Part shown: piece after piece, positions 20,804 to 30,289 of the stretch
How the letters are laid out: every line of letters begins with the position of its first letter
Numbering within the stretch: position 1 is the stretch's first letter
IMG/VR virus record: IMGVR_UViG_3300032223_002956
Coordinates: 1 to 49,867 of that record
Length of the DNA: 49,867 nucleotides
Origin: a virus
Reading direction: 5' to 3' (one strand)
The notes under the pieces: generated by a model
Database searches by the model: none
What the model was told of the DNA's origin: nothing
What the model saw: the letters and a program-made list of their open reading frames with translations, nothing else
Position numbers and translations under genes: made by a program

Positions 20804-21577
20804 TTACAAGCCGTACGTGAGTTTCACCATACCCAGCACTTTGAGGAGGATTTCCTTGAGCTGGTTGGCCTTCTTGCGCCACGGTGCCATCGCTATATCC
20901 AGCGACTTTGCCGATTCAGCCAGGTGCTGGGAGGTATCCGCACTGCTGGCAAGAATTTTTTGAATATTTTCGTTATCGAGTAACTGGTCGAAGTCATCGA
21001 CCGTTTTTTCGAGTTTTTTCATGGCGACCTTCACGTCGCCACCATCCTTCACACTCTGATCGAGTTCGAAGGTGGCGTCCTGAATATTCCGCATGGTGGC
21101 GGCCATGGGTATCAGAACGTCTTCAGAATCCGTTGTGACCTGCGTCAGGTCTTTCTCAGACGCTTTGATCAGGCTCCGGAGGTCCACACCCATCGTTTCG
21201 GTGGTGGATCGCATCTCCGACAGCAATTCGGTCATGCCCGGTAATACGCCAGACTGCTGCTTGCCACGGGAATCCCGTCCACCGACGAGCACGGCGCGCA
21301 CATCTTCGGTTGCCTCCTCGCTCGTGCGAGCCTGAGCGGTGACCGAAGAAAGCATCGCGGCGACGTCCCAGTAGAAGCCGGATTCACCGTCGCGGTAGTC
21401 GCGCTTCACCTCGGCGACAAAGTCTTTGATGGTGCCGGTCGTCGCGGCCACATTTTGCAACGTGGACCTGACTTCTTCGCGCATCCCGTAGACGACGGAT
21501 GCCAATAAGACAATTGTAAGCAGGGCCACAACTATCAACCCGTCGCGAATGCCGCTCCAGACACGCTGCCAGTTCAC
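20804..21577 (-). CDS. Single-pass membrane protein with long helical domain
   Basis: GTG 21577 overlaps the stop of the DUF5675 gene (GTGA) and gives 257 aa. One membrane helix lies near residues 14-33 (IVVALLTIVLLASVVYG), followed by about 200 residues of helical, charged sequence with repeated Thr/Ser/Asp-rich segments, resembling MCE- or methyl-accepting-type coiled rods. No enzymatic motif. It may span the periplasm. It sits among lysis-region genes, so a spanin-like or adsorption-blocking role is possible but unsupported. Confidence 0.6.
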   Translation of the reverse strand: MNWQRVWSGIRDGLIVVALLTIVLLASVVYGMREEVRSTLQNVAATTGTIKDFVAEVKRDYRDGESGFYWDVAAMLSSVTAQARTSEEATEDVRAVLVGGRDSRGKQQSGVLPGMTELLSEMRSTTETMGVDLRSLIKASEKDLTQVTTDSEDVLIPMAATMRNIQDATFELDQSVKDGGDVKVAMKKLEKTVDDFDQLLDNENIQKILASSADTSQHLAESAKSLDIAMAPWRKKANQLKEILLKVLGMVKLTYGL

Positions 21578-22020
21578 GTTGTCACCAGCGGAGCCGCCGG
21601 GTTGACGAAGGTGATCCACACCTCTTCACTGCGAGCGAGAGCATTCGCGATGTAGCCAAACACCCGGGCAAATGCGCTGGTGCTATGGGTGACGCCCGTC
21701 TCACACGTATTCTCCCCGGGCAGCAAACAGCCGTCGGTGTCCTTCGCGAAGTTCCCAACGTGGATCCGGACTCCCGTGTAGCCAGGGACATCCAGAATGT
21801 GGGGAAGATCTCGCTGGAAATGGTCGGAGTGATCAACGATCACCCGGTAGCGACCAGCCGGAATGGCGGTCTGGCCGTAGACCTTCCACTTCTCGACCGG
21901 CTGGCCGGCGACTTCACGAATCTCATCCTCACAGGTGAAGCAGACGAACGCTCCATCAATGGAAAGATGCCCCTGCGTCCAGCCGTTGTGGCTGGGAAGA
22001 CGTTCAACTTTGATTTCCAT
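21574..22020 (-). CDS. DUF5675 family protein
   Basis: The 148-aa product matches the DUF5675 pattern: an early FTCEDEIREV block, WKVYGQTAIPAGRYRVIVDH (44-63), then DVPGYTGVRIHVGN and a late DGCLLPG motif. Members are common in phages and prophages and have a small beta-rich fold with a conserved Gly-Cys-Leu turn; the activity is unknown, with a peptidoglycan-related role often assumed from location near lysis genes. Here it lies between the metallophosphoesterase and the membrane protein. Confidence 0.8.
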   Translation of the reverse strand: MEIKVERLPSHNGWTQGHLSIDGAFVCFTCEDEIREVAGQPVEKWKVYGQTAIPAGRYRVIVDHSDHFQRDLPHILDVPGYTGVRIHVGNFAKDTDGCLLPGENTCETGVTHSTSAFARVFGYIANALARSEEVWITFVNPAAPLVTT

Positions 22021-22032
22021 TATTTGTTTTCC

Positions 22033-23334
22033 TTATGCTGCTCGCGCAATTTCGCGATAATCGTAATCGGGCGCGGCGAACGTCGCGGTTCCGAGAAGTC
22101 CTTCTTCGCGGTGCCAGACATAGGCCTCTGCGCTGCGAATGTTGCCGACGTACGCCATCTCTGAGTGCCAACTGTCGGCCGCGGCCAGCGACGGCAGGAT
22201 CCGAACTCGCACGCCGTTCAGTTCACGAAGCTGAACCTGGTGAAGGTGGCCGACGTGAATCTCACGCCAGGTCGTCGCGCCGAACATTTCGCGCTGCTCA
22301 GTCGCCATCAACAGGGGGTATTTGTCGTGCTTGCCCTTGTCCCCGTGGGTCCACATGAGCATGACCTTGCCCCACTGGAAGTACTTCCGGGGCGTCGGGT
22401 CGTTCTGAATGACGACGTGCTTCTGGTTGTGGAAGTAGCACTCGAGCGAGTCGCCCAAACACCAGGTGCTCAGCGAGTCATGGTTGCCGGGGACGACGAT
22501 TGCCTTCACCGGAGCTACCGCTGAAAGCCTCGTGATGGCGTCGGCGATCATCCGGCGGGTCGCGCGGTAAGTGCGCTGAAACCGAACGTCGTTATGCTGC
22601 GGCGTCCCGCGCGTCGTCGTGTTCTGCAGGTTATCGGTGTTCAGCAAATCGTTGCCGACAACGAAACAGATCTTCTCGATATTGTGGTGCGACGTGCGCT
22701 CCACAAGTGCCTCGACAGATTCGGCGAACAGGTCGGCCGCGATCTGCGAGTCGTAGTTCTGATATCCGGTTTCCTTCGCCCAGGCGAGTTTACCCATGTG
22801 CAGATCTGGGATCCCGATCTCGAGCATGATGCCGGAATTGTGCTGCTTCGGGGCCGGTGCCAGCGAACGTCGCGCGGCGCTCAACTTGAAGTCTGCCTTC
22901 AGGTCGGCGATTTCCTGCAGCGTGGCTTCCTTCTGCACGTTACGCTCGAGGAAGATCTTCACCTGAAACAGTTGGGTGACGATAGGCTTTGTCGACTTCC
23001 GACTCCAGCCGTCTTTGTCGTTACCGACTGTGCGGGGAACCGTCGCCATATCCCACTTGTTGATGACCGTCTTAACGACTTTCCAGACGGAGGTGTCGAC
23101 TTTGCACTGCTCGAGCAGCTTGTCGACGTTATCGATTGTGGATTTCGGAATGCTGATGGTCCAGGTGGTGTCGGTCTTTTCCTGGCTCTCATCTTCGGTT
23201 GATTTGCCGGCCCGAGCGAGTCGCAGCCGATCGGCGCATTCGGAACTGCAAGTTTCGTTGCGCGCCGGGAAAGTCTTTTCGAGATCGCATCCAAGACAAA
23301 TGCGAGTCGTTTCTTTGTGCTGCGATAATCCCAT
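22033..23334 (-). CDS. Calcineurin-like metallophosphoesterase
   Basis: ATG 23334 (GGAG upstream) gives 433 aa. Metal motifs in order: IPDLHMGK (Dx H), VGNDLLNTDN (G-D/N), VVPGNHDS (GNHD), WTHGDKGKH and HVGHLHQ (GHxH), the full set of the superfamily. The N-terminus has a CLGC...CSSEC Cys cluster that may bind zinc, and a charged linker of about 120 residues precedes the catalytic domain. Phage members may act on DNA ends, nucleotides or phosphoproteins; the target is unknown. It begins just after the terminator at 23346-23383. Confidence 0.85.
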   Translation of the reverse strand: MGLSQHKETTRICLGCDLEKTFPARNETCSSECADRLRLARAGKSTEDESQEKTDTTWTISIPKSTIDNVDKLLEQCKVDTSVWKVVKTVINKWDMATVPRTVGNDKDGWSRKSTKPIVTQLFQVKIFLERNVQKEATLQEIADLKADFKLSAARRSLAPAPKQHNSGIMLEIGIPDLHMGKLAWAKETGYQNYDSQIAADLFAESVEALVERTSHHNIEKICFVVGNDLLNTDNLQNTTTRGTPQHNDVRFQRTYRATRRMIADAITRLSAVAPVKAIVVPGNHDSLSTWCLGDSLECYFHNQKHVVIQNDPTPRKYFQWGKVMLMWTHGDKGKHDKYPLLMATEQREMFGATTWREIHVGHLHQVQLRELNGVRVRILPSLAAADSWHSEMAYVGNIRSAEAYVWHREEGLLGTATFAAPDYDYREIARAA

Positions 23335-23345
23335 TCGGGCTCCTG

Positions 23346-23383
23346 AAAACGAAACAGCCCCCGAACCCAAAAGGTCGGAGGCT
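23346..23383 (-). terminator. Imperfect terminator downstream of the oxygenase gene
   Basis: On the minus strand AGCCTCCGACC pairs with GGTTCGGGGGCT (one bulge, one wobble) around a TTTT loop, then GTTTCGTTTT follows. It should end the fibre/oxygenase transcript before the metallophosphoesterase gene. Confidence 0.6.
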
Positions 23384-23436
23384 GAGTCATTGAGGTTAAA
23401 GATTGGCTCTTTTATGAGCGTAGGGGTGCTGTTAAC

Positions 23437-24084
23437 TTATTTGAAACCGATCCAAAGATTCAGTGAGAACCGCGCGGCCGAGAACGGTTCGCTTTCATCG
23501 AGCTGGACGTTTTCGACGGCGTGGTAGACGAACGAGGGGAAGACCACGAGCCGGTTGTGGCGCGGCTGCACCGTCACCGAGCTGGCGTCCTGTTTGAGGG
23601 TTAGGGCTCCACCGCGGAACCGCTCGGGCACGGTGTTCATGTAATAGACCACAGTGACCAGCCGATGGTGAATTTCAGCCGGCGACGTTCGGTTCTGCTT
23701 CGTATCCTGGTGGAAGCCGTAGAAGTCGCATTTTCCGTAACGGCTGAGAACGCTCTCCTGGTAGTTGGCATAGTTGATGATGTCGAAGATTGTATACCCC
23801 TGGTGCCAGAGCCGATTGCACTCCGGAGAGGCAAGCTGGCGCTTTACTAAGGTGAGAATCTTCGAGCGTTCAGGCGCGGAACTGAACACCGAGTCGAGGT
23901 ATACCACCTCGTTCTGCCGGATCTTTCTATCAACCCGGTTTTCTGCAGCTTGACCTACCCGTGCTGGCATATAAACCGGGCGAAGATCAATGCACTCCTG
24001 CAAGCAGAGCGCCGCTTCGTCCTCCGGAAGGAAGTCGTCGATGACGAGAAGCGGCGCTGAGAATGTTGGCTTTGCGATTTCCAT
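23437..24084 (-). CDS. 2-oxoglutarate/Fe(II) oxygenase, prolyl-4-hydroxylase-like
   Basis: ATG 24084 is used (215 aa); an alternative TTG 24096 adds four residues, and neither has a strong ribosome site. The double-stranded beta-helix iron triad is visible: His and Asp in YGFHQDTKQN (H125, D127) and His188 in FVYHAVENV, with Arg205 in AARFSLNLWIG to hold 2-oxoglutarate. The VTVVYYMN and GGALTL strands are also typical of the P4H-like group. It immediately follows two collagen-like genes, the classical substrate type of prolyl hydroxylases, so collagen-like fibre hydroxylation is a natural hypothesis. Small-molecule or DNA oxidation remain possible. Confidence 0.8.
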   Translation of the reverse strand: MEIAKPTFSAPLLVIDDFLPEDEAALCLQECIDLRPVYMPARVGQAAENRVDRKIRQNEVVYLDSVFSSAPERSKILTLVKRQLASPECNRLWHQGYTIFDIINYANYQESVLSRYGKCDFYGFHQDTKQNRTSPAEIHHRLVTVVYYMNTVPERFRGGALTLKQDASSVTVQPRHNRLVVFPSFVYHAVENVQLDESEPFSAARFSLNLWIGFK

Positions 24085-24102
24085 GAGGCTATCCAATCTG
24101 TT

Positions 24103-24684
24103 TTAATAACCGGGGGAACCGGGGGAACCGGGGGAACCGGGGGAACCGGGGGGGCCGTCTGGACCGGGAGGACCGTAGGCTGTGCTGCCAGCGGGGCCTG
24201 TTGGACCCGTTGGACCGGGGGAACCAGGCGCGCCGGTAGATCCGGTCGGACCCGTTGGGCCGGTTGGGCCGGTTGGGCCGGTTGGACCGGGGGAACCTGT
24301 GGCTCCGGTCGAACCCGTTGGGCCGGGAGAGCCGGCAACACCAGGGGTGCCAGTCAAGCCAGTGGGTCCAGTGGGCCCAGCGGGGCCAGTTGGTCCAGTG
24401 GGTCCAGTTGGTCCTGTTGGGCCGGGTGGGCCATCAGAACCTGCTGGGCCGGGTGGAAATAACCCAGAACCATTGACCCATGCAAGCCCTGAGGGGGTGA
24501 CTTCCAAAAAGTACCCCGCTGGCCCCAGTGGAAGATATCGTAGGCCGGTCGGGGTTGTTGAATCGGCGATCAACAACGATCCTGCTGGACCGGTGGACAC
24601 ACTCACTGGTGTTGTGCCGTTATGAGTCTGTAGATCACCTTTGGAGTGATTCGTAAGTGCTGAAGTTATTCGCCAATCTGCCAT
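24103..24684 (-). CDS. Collagen-like tail-associated protein, copy 1
   Basis: The 193-aa product has an N-terminal domain of about 78 residues ([30 protein letters not shown]) followed by an uninterrupted Gly-X-Y stretch of about 115 residues to the C-terminus. Most triplets are GPT, with GPA, GPP and GSP; it ends in GSP repeats. The N-terminal domain resembles that of the adjacent copy. It is likely a trimeric, triple-helical fibre tip or host-binding element. Most prolines are in the X position (GPT), while GSP and GPP triplets put Pro in Y, the usual hydroxylation site. No capping domain follows. Confidence 0.85.
   Translation of the reverse strand: MADWRITSALTNHSKGDLQTHNGTTPVSVSTGPAGSLLIADSTTPTGLRYLPLGPAGYFLEVTPSGLAWVNGSGLFPPGPAGSDGPPGPTGPTGPTGPTGPAGPTGPTGLTGTPGVAGSPGPTGSTGATGSPGPTGPTGPTGPTGPTGSTGAPGSPGPTGPTGPAGSTAYGPPGPDGPPGSPGSPGSPGSPGY
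24111..24146 (+). repeat. 9-bp tandem repeats encoding Gly-Ser-Pro triplets
   Basis: Four perfect copies of CGGGGGAAC lie end to end at the 3' end of collagen-like gene copy 1. Slippage here would change fibre length by one triplet at a time. Confidence 0.85.
24254..24289 (+). repeat. 9-bp tandem repeats encoding Gly-Pro-Thr triplets
   Basis: Three perfect copies and one near copy of GTTGGGCCG in collagen-like gene copy 1. Confidence 0.8.
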
Positions 24685-25500
24685 TTACGGTACCGTCGAT
24701 CCCGGGCTTCCGGGTGAGCCACCAAAACCAGGCACACCATCAGGGAACCCACCATATCCATAACCACCCGCACCACCACTTCCGCCAGGGCCACCTGCTC
24801 CACCTGGATGACCTGAACCACCTGCTCCACCCATGCCACCGGAACCACCATCCCCGCCATAAGAGGAGCCACCTTCGCCACCGAACCCAGTAGCATCGTG
24901 ACCTCTGCCGCCGTCGCCACCTGCTCCACCTGCTCCACCAGCACCTGTCCGCCCGGGAGGGCCTGCATGTGCGGCGTAATCGGCTTCATCCTCGAACGCT
25001 CCGGGCGCACCAGTCGGACCGGTTGGGCCTGTGACATGGTTGTCTTCGCCCGCCGCGCCCGTTGGGCCCGTTGGCCCTGCAGGACCTGTTGCTCCGGTTG
25101 GACCGGGTGAGCCGGTCGCGCCTGTTGGACCTGCTGGCCCCGGGGGGCCAGTGGGGCCCGGAATTCCAATCGACCCAGTAGCTCCGGTTGGTCCGGTTGG
25201 TCCGGTTGGTCCGGTTGGTCCGGTTGGTCCGGTTGAGCCAGTTGGGCCGGGAGCTCCAGTTGGCCCCGGTGAGCCACCAGCTCCCACTGCCCCCCACTGA
25301 GGGGCAGAAGGGCCGGCGCGAAGCACGTTAGTTACAGATCCCATCGGTAGCCAGGAAAGCGAGACTGGTGATGACGGATCAACTACAAGGAGAGATCCAT
25401 TTGCCCCTGCCCGAAGAATTTGCTCCTGGGTTGCAGAGAACGTCAAGAGATCACCCTTCTGAGTAGGCATGTTGGAACTTACGACGTTCCATTTGGACAT
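24685..25500 (-). CDS. Collagen-like tail-associated protein, copy 2, with Gly-rich end
   Basis: AAGGGG lies upstream of ATG 25500; 271 aa. The N-terminal 80 residues ([31 protein letters not shown]) are paralogous to the other collagen-like protein. A Gly-X-Y stretch of mostly GPT triplets (about 80-170) is interrupted by a short insert (EDNHVTG), then an acidic/aromatic segment, then a Gly-rich tail of GGxGG type (about 190-260) ending GSPGSTVP. The tail end could be a polyglycine-like bundle as in some phage adhesins. It is tandem with copy 1 and likely assembled at the tail tip. Confidence 0.85.
   Translation of the reverse strand: MSKWNVVSSNMPTQKGDLLTFSATQEQILRAGANGSLLVVDPSSPVSLSWLPMGSVTNVLRAGPSAPQWGAVGAGGSPGPTGAPGPTGSTGPTGPTGPTGPTGPTGATGSIGIPGPTGPPGPAGPTGATGSPGPTGATGPAGPTGPTGAAGEDNHVTGPTGPTGAPGAFEDEADYAAHAGPPGRTGAGGAGGAGGDGGRGHDATGFGGEGGSSYGGDGGSGGMGGAGGSGHPGGAGGPGGSGGAGGYGYGGFPDGVPGFGGSPGSPGSTVP
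25183..25236 (+). repeat. 9-bp tandem repeats in collagen-like gene copy 2
   Basis: Five perfect copies and one near copy of TCCGGTTGG encode GPT triplets. Perfect nucleotide identity where synonymous change is free suggests recent expansion by slippage. Confidence 0.85.
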
Positions 25501-25514
25501 AATCGAACCCCTTT

Positions 25515-28500
25515 TTATGAATTAGGTAACAGTTGAAATCTCGCACCGGCATCTAAAGTCACCGAACTTGCGCCGCCAACGGTATCCCCTGAATACGCAT
25601 TTAGGGTCACCGTAGAAGACGAAGCGTTGATCAACCAGATCGGGTGCCTCAAAACAAGAGTGAGTGCCGGTAAATTAACAACTGACGACCCAGTCTGAAG
25701 TGTGATCACATCCTCCAAGCCGGTAACCGCATACGGTGTGGTGCTCACCGTTACCTGCCCCAATGGAACTGTTGATCGAATTGCACCGAAAAGGTAAATC
25801 TCTCGCATTGGAGCGAGAGCTTCATCGCTTTCGGTATCATCGGCCGCCACAGTTAGCACCCGCACAGAGATCACACATCCCACATAATTGCTGACCTCAG
25901 GGTTCAATTCAATCTGTGCCGTGAGGCTAGTATTAGATATAAGGGGTGAGTCAACGGAAGAATCTGCTGCGGCCGATTCAACAATGCCCACGCTGGTAGA
26001 ATCGAGAGGTGTAGCAAACGGCAACGTGGTGATTGAAGTAGAAGTATTCCCGGTGATTAGGCGCGACTGACCGCGCCCGGTACCAGAAATGACCGTGTAA
26101 TGGTTACCCACTTCAGCGTTTGCTGTCAGGCCACCAGTGGCGAAACTATTTGTCCAGTTCGCGTCACTGAAAGTATTCCCCGACACCGAAATCTTTGAAC
26201 GCATACACAACACGTCACCGACAGCGACGCCGTCGGTCAACGGATTACGATTCAACGTCAACGTCGTCGCGGTGTTTGAGACCACGCTGTAGTTCAGGAC
26301 TGAAAGAAATCCTCCAGCAACCTGACCCAGCACCGAGCACGAGTACCCAGCCCACTGATTGGTCGTCCAGCCAGCCCCTGCAATAGTGAAGGTTGGATTT
26401 CCCACACCGGTCAGCGCCGCGCCGAAGGGTCCGGAATGGATTACCCGCCGGATCTTCACCCTCAACTTCTGCGCAAGCAAATCGGGCATCCCCGAATATG
26501 CATCATTTAGTGATGTCAACGTCGCTGACGATGGAGTTCCCGTCAGGTCTGCTTGCCACGACATTCGCCGCGGATCCACCCCGGCAAACAGCACACCTGA
26601 AACTGCATTCGCATCCCAGGTTCGAAGCTGCACCGTCTGAGTAAACGCAGAGCCAGCCCCAACAGCATCCCCTCGAGTCAGGAAACTTGGCGCTGAATAT
26701 GCGCCGGCTGAATCGACAGAGCACACGGCCAGGTAGTAACTGCGGTTGCCCGTAAGGCTCCCGCCAGTGCTTGCTACTGTCGCCTGGTTGGAGATGTTCG
26801 GCGGTCGGCTGGTCCCGAAAGAATTCACGGGAGCCTTGCCGACGATACTGAGTACTACCACCGGGTTGCCCGCTGCGTCCTTCTCTGTGGCAACCGCCGC
26901 AAGTGCAAAGGTCCGCTCGGTGTGGCTGTACAGGGGGTCGTTTGCTGGCGGGGTCGTTTGATTCGGGCACCACACGAGCGGCGCCCGGTCGGTCAGATCG
27001 AGGCGAAGCGAGCCCAGCGTTTCCTGCGCAACCTGGCCGTAGGCATCCTGGTACCAGCCGTCATAGTGCCACGACGCTTCGATGGTCATGCCTTCAAAGT
27101 TCGTCGTCGCGGAGATCTTCCGGACCCGGAACATCTGGTTGCTGAAGCCGTGCTGCGCGTCAGTCACGCGGATGATGTGGCCGACACGAAGATGCTGAGC
27201 TCGGAACGTGGTATCGAATGAAACGGAAATCGTGCCGCGCGTGTCGCCCGCCGGATTGCCCCGGTGGACCTTCGCGAGATAGGTGGCTGCAATCCGTTGG
27301 CAGTGGTCGAAGGTATTCGGTCCCCGCACGTTGAGCGTCTGCTCATATTCCACCGTGGTTCGCGTCACGTCATCCGGCTCGACCTCGTTCAGCACATCCT
27401 GCTGCCAGAGGTTTTCCTTATCCATGAACGAGAACGAGATTTTATTTGGTGAGTTGGCGCTCTGCGAGCGCGAGACCCTCAACGTGCTGTTTCCCTGGTC
27501 GTCGCGCTTAATGCTCGACGGGCCGAAGTCGTAAGCTGAGTAGCCGTTCTTGCTGGATCCGTCGTACGCAATTGAGGTGATGGGTGAAGCGTTGTTACTG
27601 CCAGTGATGGCTGCTGGCTGTTGCTCACCCAGGCTTCGCTCGATGTCCACCCGGATACGACCGTTGTTCCAACTGAGGTATGCGTTGAAGCCGGCGCGAA
27701 TAGAGCGAATCACCTCCGCGGCCGACGTCCGATCCCGAAGAGAAAACGAATAACGAAACCGCTTATGGGCCGCGCCGTCGGAATCCAGATTTGTCGGAGT
27801 TCCGGTGGAATCGAGGTAGTTGATCTGCGTGTCCGCGATCGCCGCGGCGTCAATGAAACTCTGCAGATCAATCTCATCCCACGAGAACCTGGTCTTGATC
27901 AAAACGTCGGCCAGAATCCACGCCGGGTTGTCGGTTTCGATTCGGTAACGGACAAAGCCGCCCGAACTCGTGCCGTTGGAAGCCGTTGTCGTAAAGGAAA
28001 ACGTTGTCGACGTGGAGGCATTCAGAATCGGCCACGTTCCGTTGAGAGCCGAGTTTGAGTTCCCGCTGATGGTAATGGTGTAGGTTGGATCGGTCGACGC
28101 AATGTCGAGATTCGTCCCGACGAGCGTTGCCACGCCAACCCCACCCGTCACCGTGATGCTCGAAATCCCCTGAAACTTGTGGATCTGAGGGCCTTGAATC
28201 AGAACATCAACTTTGGGCGCGCTCGATGAATCGGCAAGCGAGCGCGGGACGCAAATTTCAATGGTGGCTAGTGAGCCGTAAGGATCACCCTTCGAATCAT
28301 ACAATTTGTCGGCGCAAGGGGAGCCGTTACGTTTGCCGTTCGTCACCCATTCCCACCGGAAAGTGTTCTTGTCAGGGGAGTACGGTACGAATGGAATCTG
28401 GGTATCATTGACGATGACCTTCTGCACCGAACCGGGATCGGTAGTACCTGAACCCCTCAACTGGTCAGCGCACAGAACCACTTCAAACCGGGTGCTGTTG

Positions 28501-29555
28501 GCGTCGCCGAGGACGTTCATGACAGGGGGTTGCACCCAGGTGGCGCCGTAGAGAAGCGGGTAAGGTTCACTCCACTTCGCGTCATTGATCGAGTTAACCC
28601 CTTCGATGTATTTGCCTTCGAGGAAGGACTTACCGCGCCAATTTTGCGGAGGAGCGAAGGTAATACCCCCGAAGCGACCAATGGTGAACATGCCGCGGGA
28701 CTGACATGCTGTTTTGGTGTAGGTGCAGTCGCTGAAGCCTGCGGTGCCTGACCCGCCAGTTGGGTTGTAGCCACAACGGTAGAAGATCGAGTCAACGTTC
28801 GTCGAGTCAATCTGCGACGCCACGTCACCCGGGAAGATCCACGGGCAGCGGGAACTGATCCGGACAGGGGGGAGAAAAGTCTGCTGAGTGTTGTTGCGGG
28901 TCGCGGCGACCAACGTCATCATGGACGTGTCAGCTTCGGGCGGTTCGCAAAGACCGACGAACTTCGTCACATAGTCAGTCGTGAAGGTGCTAGTCTGGCG
29001 ATCAAAAAACGCGAGATCCATCTGCAGCTCAGCGCCTTTAAACCCGCGCGAAGCGTTCATCTCATAGTTCGTCCAGATGTACTTGTCCGGGTCGATCAGG
29101 TGGAGAGTCACACGAGGGACGCGGTCAATGCCGTTTTCTTCCATGGCTTGAACGGCGTCGATGTCCTGCGACATGATCCGGCCGAGCCAGTCATAGCCGC
29201 CATACTGCACCCCACCTTCAGCGGTATTGAAAGGGTGTGTCGCAAGGCGTAGAACGTCACCGAACACGATCAGGCACCAGGTGTAACCAGTGCCGGTCGC
29301 GGTAATGGTAACCGACGTCACTGCGCCCGCTGCGATTGCCGCGACAGCTTTGGCGCCCACACCGTCACCGAGGATGCTGACGGTCGGGGCAGAGGTATAA
29401 CCCACACCACCATTGACTACGACACCAGTCGAAACGCCACCACCTGAAACAAGACCATACGCCTGAGCCCCACCAGGATCCGGAAAACGCACGGCGGTAA
29501 AGAGGATCGGTTGTAATGCGGTTTCGTTAGCGACGACGCTGGTGACAGTGCTCAA
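25515..29555 (-). CDS. Tail tip/host specificity protein (gpJ-like)
   Basis: The product has 1346 aa. The N-terminal part has [20 protein letters not shown] and [13 protein letters not shown], typical of DUF-type phage tail-hub modules; the middle (about 650-860: [47 protein letters not shown]) matches the phage tail-tip J-type beta domains. A small [15 protein letters not shown] repeat-like insert lies near residue 47 and an NGTW module near 500. The C-terminus is beta-rich and ends with [10 protein letters not shown]. It overlaps the upstream minor tail gene by 4 nt. It is probably the central baseplate/tip protein that carries the collagen-like fibres. Confidence 0.8.
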   Translation of the reverse strand: MSTVTSVVANETALQPILFTAVRFPDPGGAQAYGLVSGGGVSTGVVVNGGVGYTSAPTVSILGDGVGAKAVAAIAAGAVTSVTITATGTGYTWCLIVFGDVLRLATHPFNTAEGGVQYGGYDWLGRIMSQDIDAVQAMEENGIDRVPRVTLHLIDPDKYIWTNYEMNASRGFKGAELQMDLAFFDRQTSTFTTDYVTKFVGLCEPPEADTSMMTLVAATRNNTQQTFLPPVRISSRCPWIFPGDVASQIDSTNVDSIFYRCGYNPTGGSGTAGFSDCTYTKTACQSRGMFTIGRFGGITFAPPQNWRGKSFLEGKYIEGVNSINDAKWSEPYPLLYGATWVQPPVMNVLGDANSTRFEVVLCADQLRGSGTTDPGSVQKVIVNDTQIPFVPYSPDKNTFRWEWVTNGKRNGSPCADKLYDSKGDPYGSLATIEICVPRSLADSSSAPKVDVLIQGPQIHKFQGISSITVTGGVGVATLVGTNLDIASTDPTYTITISGNSNSALNGTWPILNASTSTTFSFTTTASNGTSSGGFVRYRIETDNPAWILADVLIKTRFSWDEIDLQSFIDAAAIADTQINYLDSTGTPTNLDSDGAAHKRFRYSFSLRDRTSAAEVIRSIRAGFNAYLSWNNGRIRVDIERSLGEQQPAAITGSNNASPITSIAYDGSSKNGYSAYDFGPSSIKRDDQGNSTLRVSRSQSANSPNKISFSFMDKENLWQQDVLNEVEPDDVTRTTVEYEQTLNVRGPNTFDHCQRIAATYLAKVHRGNPAGDTRGTISVSFDTTFRAQHLRVGHIIRVTDAQHGFSNQMFRVRKISATTNFEGMTIEASWHYDGWYQDAYGQVAQETLGSLRLDLTDRAPLVWCPNQTTPPANDPLYSHTERTFALAAVATEKDAAGNPVVVLSIVGKAPVNSFGTSRPPNISNQATVASTGGSLTGNRSYYLAVCSVDSAGAYSAPSFLTRGDAVGAGSAFTQTVQLRTWDANAVSGVLFAGVDPRRMSWQADLTGTPSSATLTSLNDAYSGMPDLLAQKLRVKIRRVIHSGPFGAALTGVGNPTFTIAGAGWTTNQWAGYSCSVLGQVAGGFLSVLNYSVVSNTATTLTLNRNPLTDGVAVGDVLCMRSKISVSGNTFSDANWTNSFATGGLTANAEVGNHYTVISGTGRGQSRLITGNTSTSITTLPFATPLDSTSVGIVESAAADSSVDSPLISNTSLTAQIELNPEVSNYVGCVISVRVLTVAADDTESDEALAPMREIYLFGAIRSTVPLGQVTVSTTPYAVTGLEDVITLQTGSSVVNLPALTLVLRHPIWLINASSSTVTLNAYSGDTVGGASSVTLDAGARFQLLPNS

Positions 29556-30289
29556 GGTATTGCCTCCACAAGGACATTGATGGTGTTTTGATCAGGCTCG
29601 AGAAAAGTGCGCTCAAGCGACTGCATGCCAAAGCGGCACTTCGCGTAGGAATCCCCGGTCACCGGGTCCACAAAACTGAACGTCCGCAGGTTGCCGAACA
29701 TGGACGTATAGAAATCGAACAGCACTGCACAATCGGCGTCAGACACGCTCGAATACTGCAGGGGGAATGAGACTCTCGGACTGGAGCGCCAGTAGTAGCT
29801 GTACCGCAACCCGGCCGGCGACGTGACTCCTGTGGTCAGGAACGTTCGCGCGGTACCCACCGGGAACTGCGCGATGATGTTGCCGCTGCGAATCTTCGGG
29901 TACACCGCAGATACGCCAGTCGCATAACTACCACTCGGCTGCGTCTGGCTGATTTGGAGCGACACGCTGAACTTCCCGGGCGACACTTCGGTGTAGGTGA
30001 AGATGTCGCTATCGAACACCATGTTGGAATAGGTCACCGAGTTGATCGAGAATGTCCAGGTTGAATCGAACGCCCCCTTCTGGGTGATGAAAAAGTTTTG
30101 CAGGTTCTGAACGTCGGTCCATTTGATGTGGCTCGTCGTCAGCGTGAATTTGTTGAGCGGTGGGCCCGACGCCCACCGCTGCTCGGTATCGTCCAGGAAG
30201 CGCACCACCTTCGTCGGGAATGTGAGTCCTCTCACCACCGGATACATCGTGACGTGTCCGGTGGTGAGAGTGGGGAATGCTCCAGCCAT
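29552..30289 (-). CDS. Distal tail/minor tail protein (DUF2460-like)
   Basis: The product has 245 aa and stands between tape measure and tail tip genes, the usual place of distal-tail or hub proteins. The start (AFPTLTTGHVTMYPV) and the C-terminal FSFVDPVTGDSYAKCRFGM are beta-rich and match the F-DP-TG--Y--CRF pattern I recall from phage minor tail proteins. The middle has short hydrophobic strands and no catalytic motif. A hub or tape-measure cap role is inferred from position. Confidence 0.65.
   Translation of the reverse strand: MAGAFPTLTTGHVTMYPVVRGLTFPTKVVRFLDDTEQRWASGPPLNKFTLTTSHIKWTDVQNLQNFFITQKGAFDSTWTFSINSVTYSNMVFDSDIFTYTEVSPGKFSVSLQISQTQPSGSYATGVSAVYPKIRSGNIIAQFPVGTARTFLTTGVTSPAGLRYSYYWRSSPRVSFPLQYSSVSDADCAVLFDFYTSMFGNLRTFSFVDPVTGDSYAKCRFGMQSLERTFLEPDQNTINVLVEAIP

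Noticed and set aside
24182-24625. Plus-strand ORF rich in Gly-Pro-Val opposite the collagen-like gene
   Set aside because: The reverse complement of a GPT repeat also reads as a GPV-type repeat; the minus strand has the upstream non-repeat domain and operon context.
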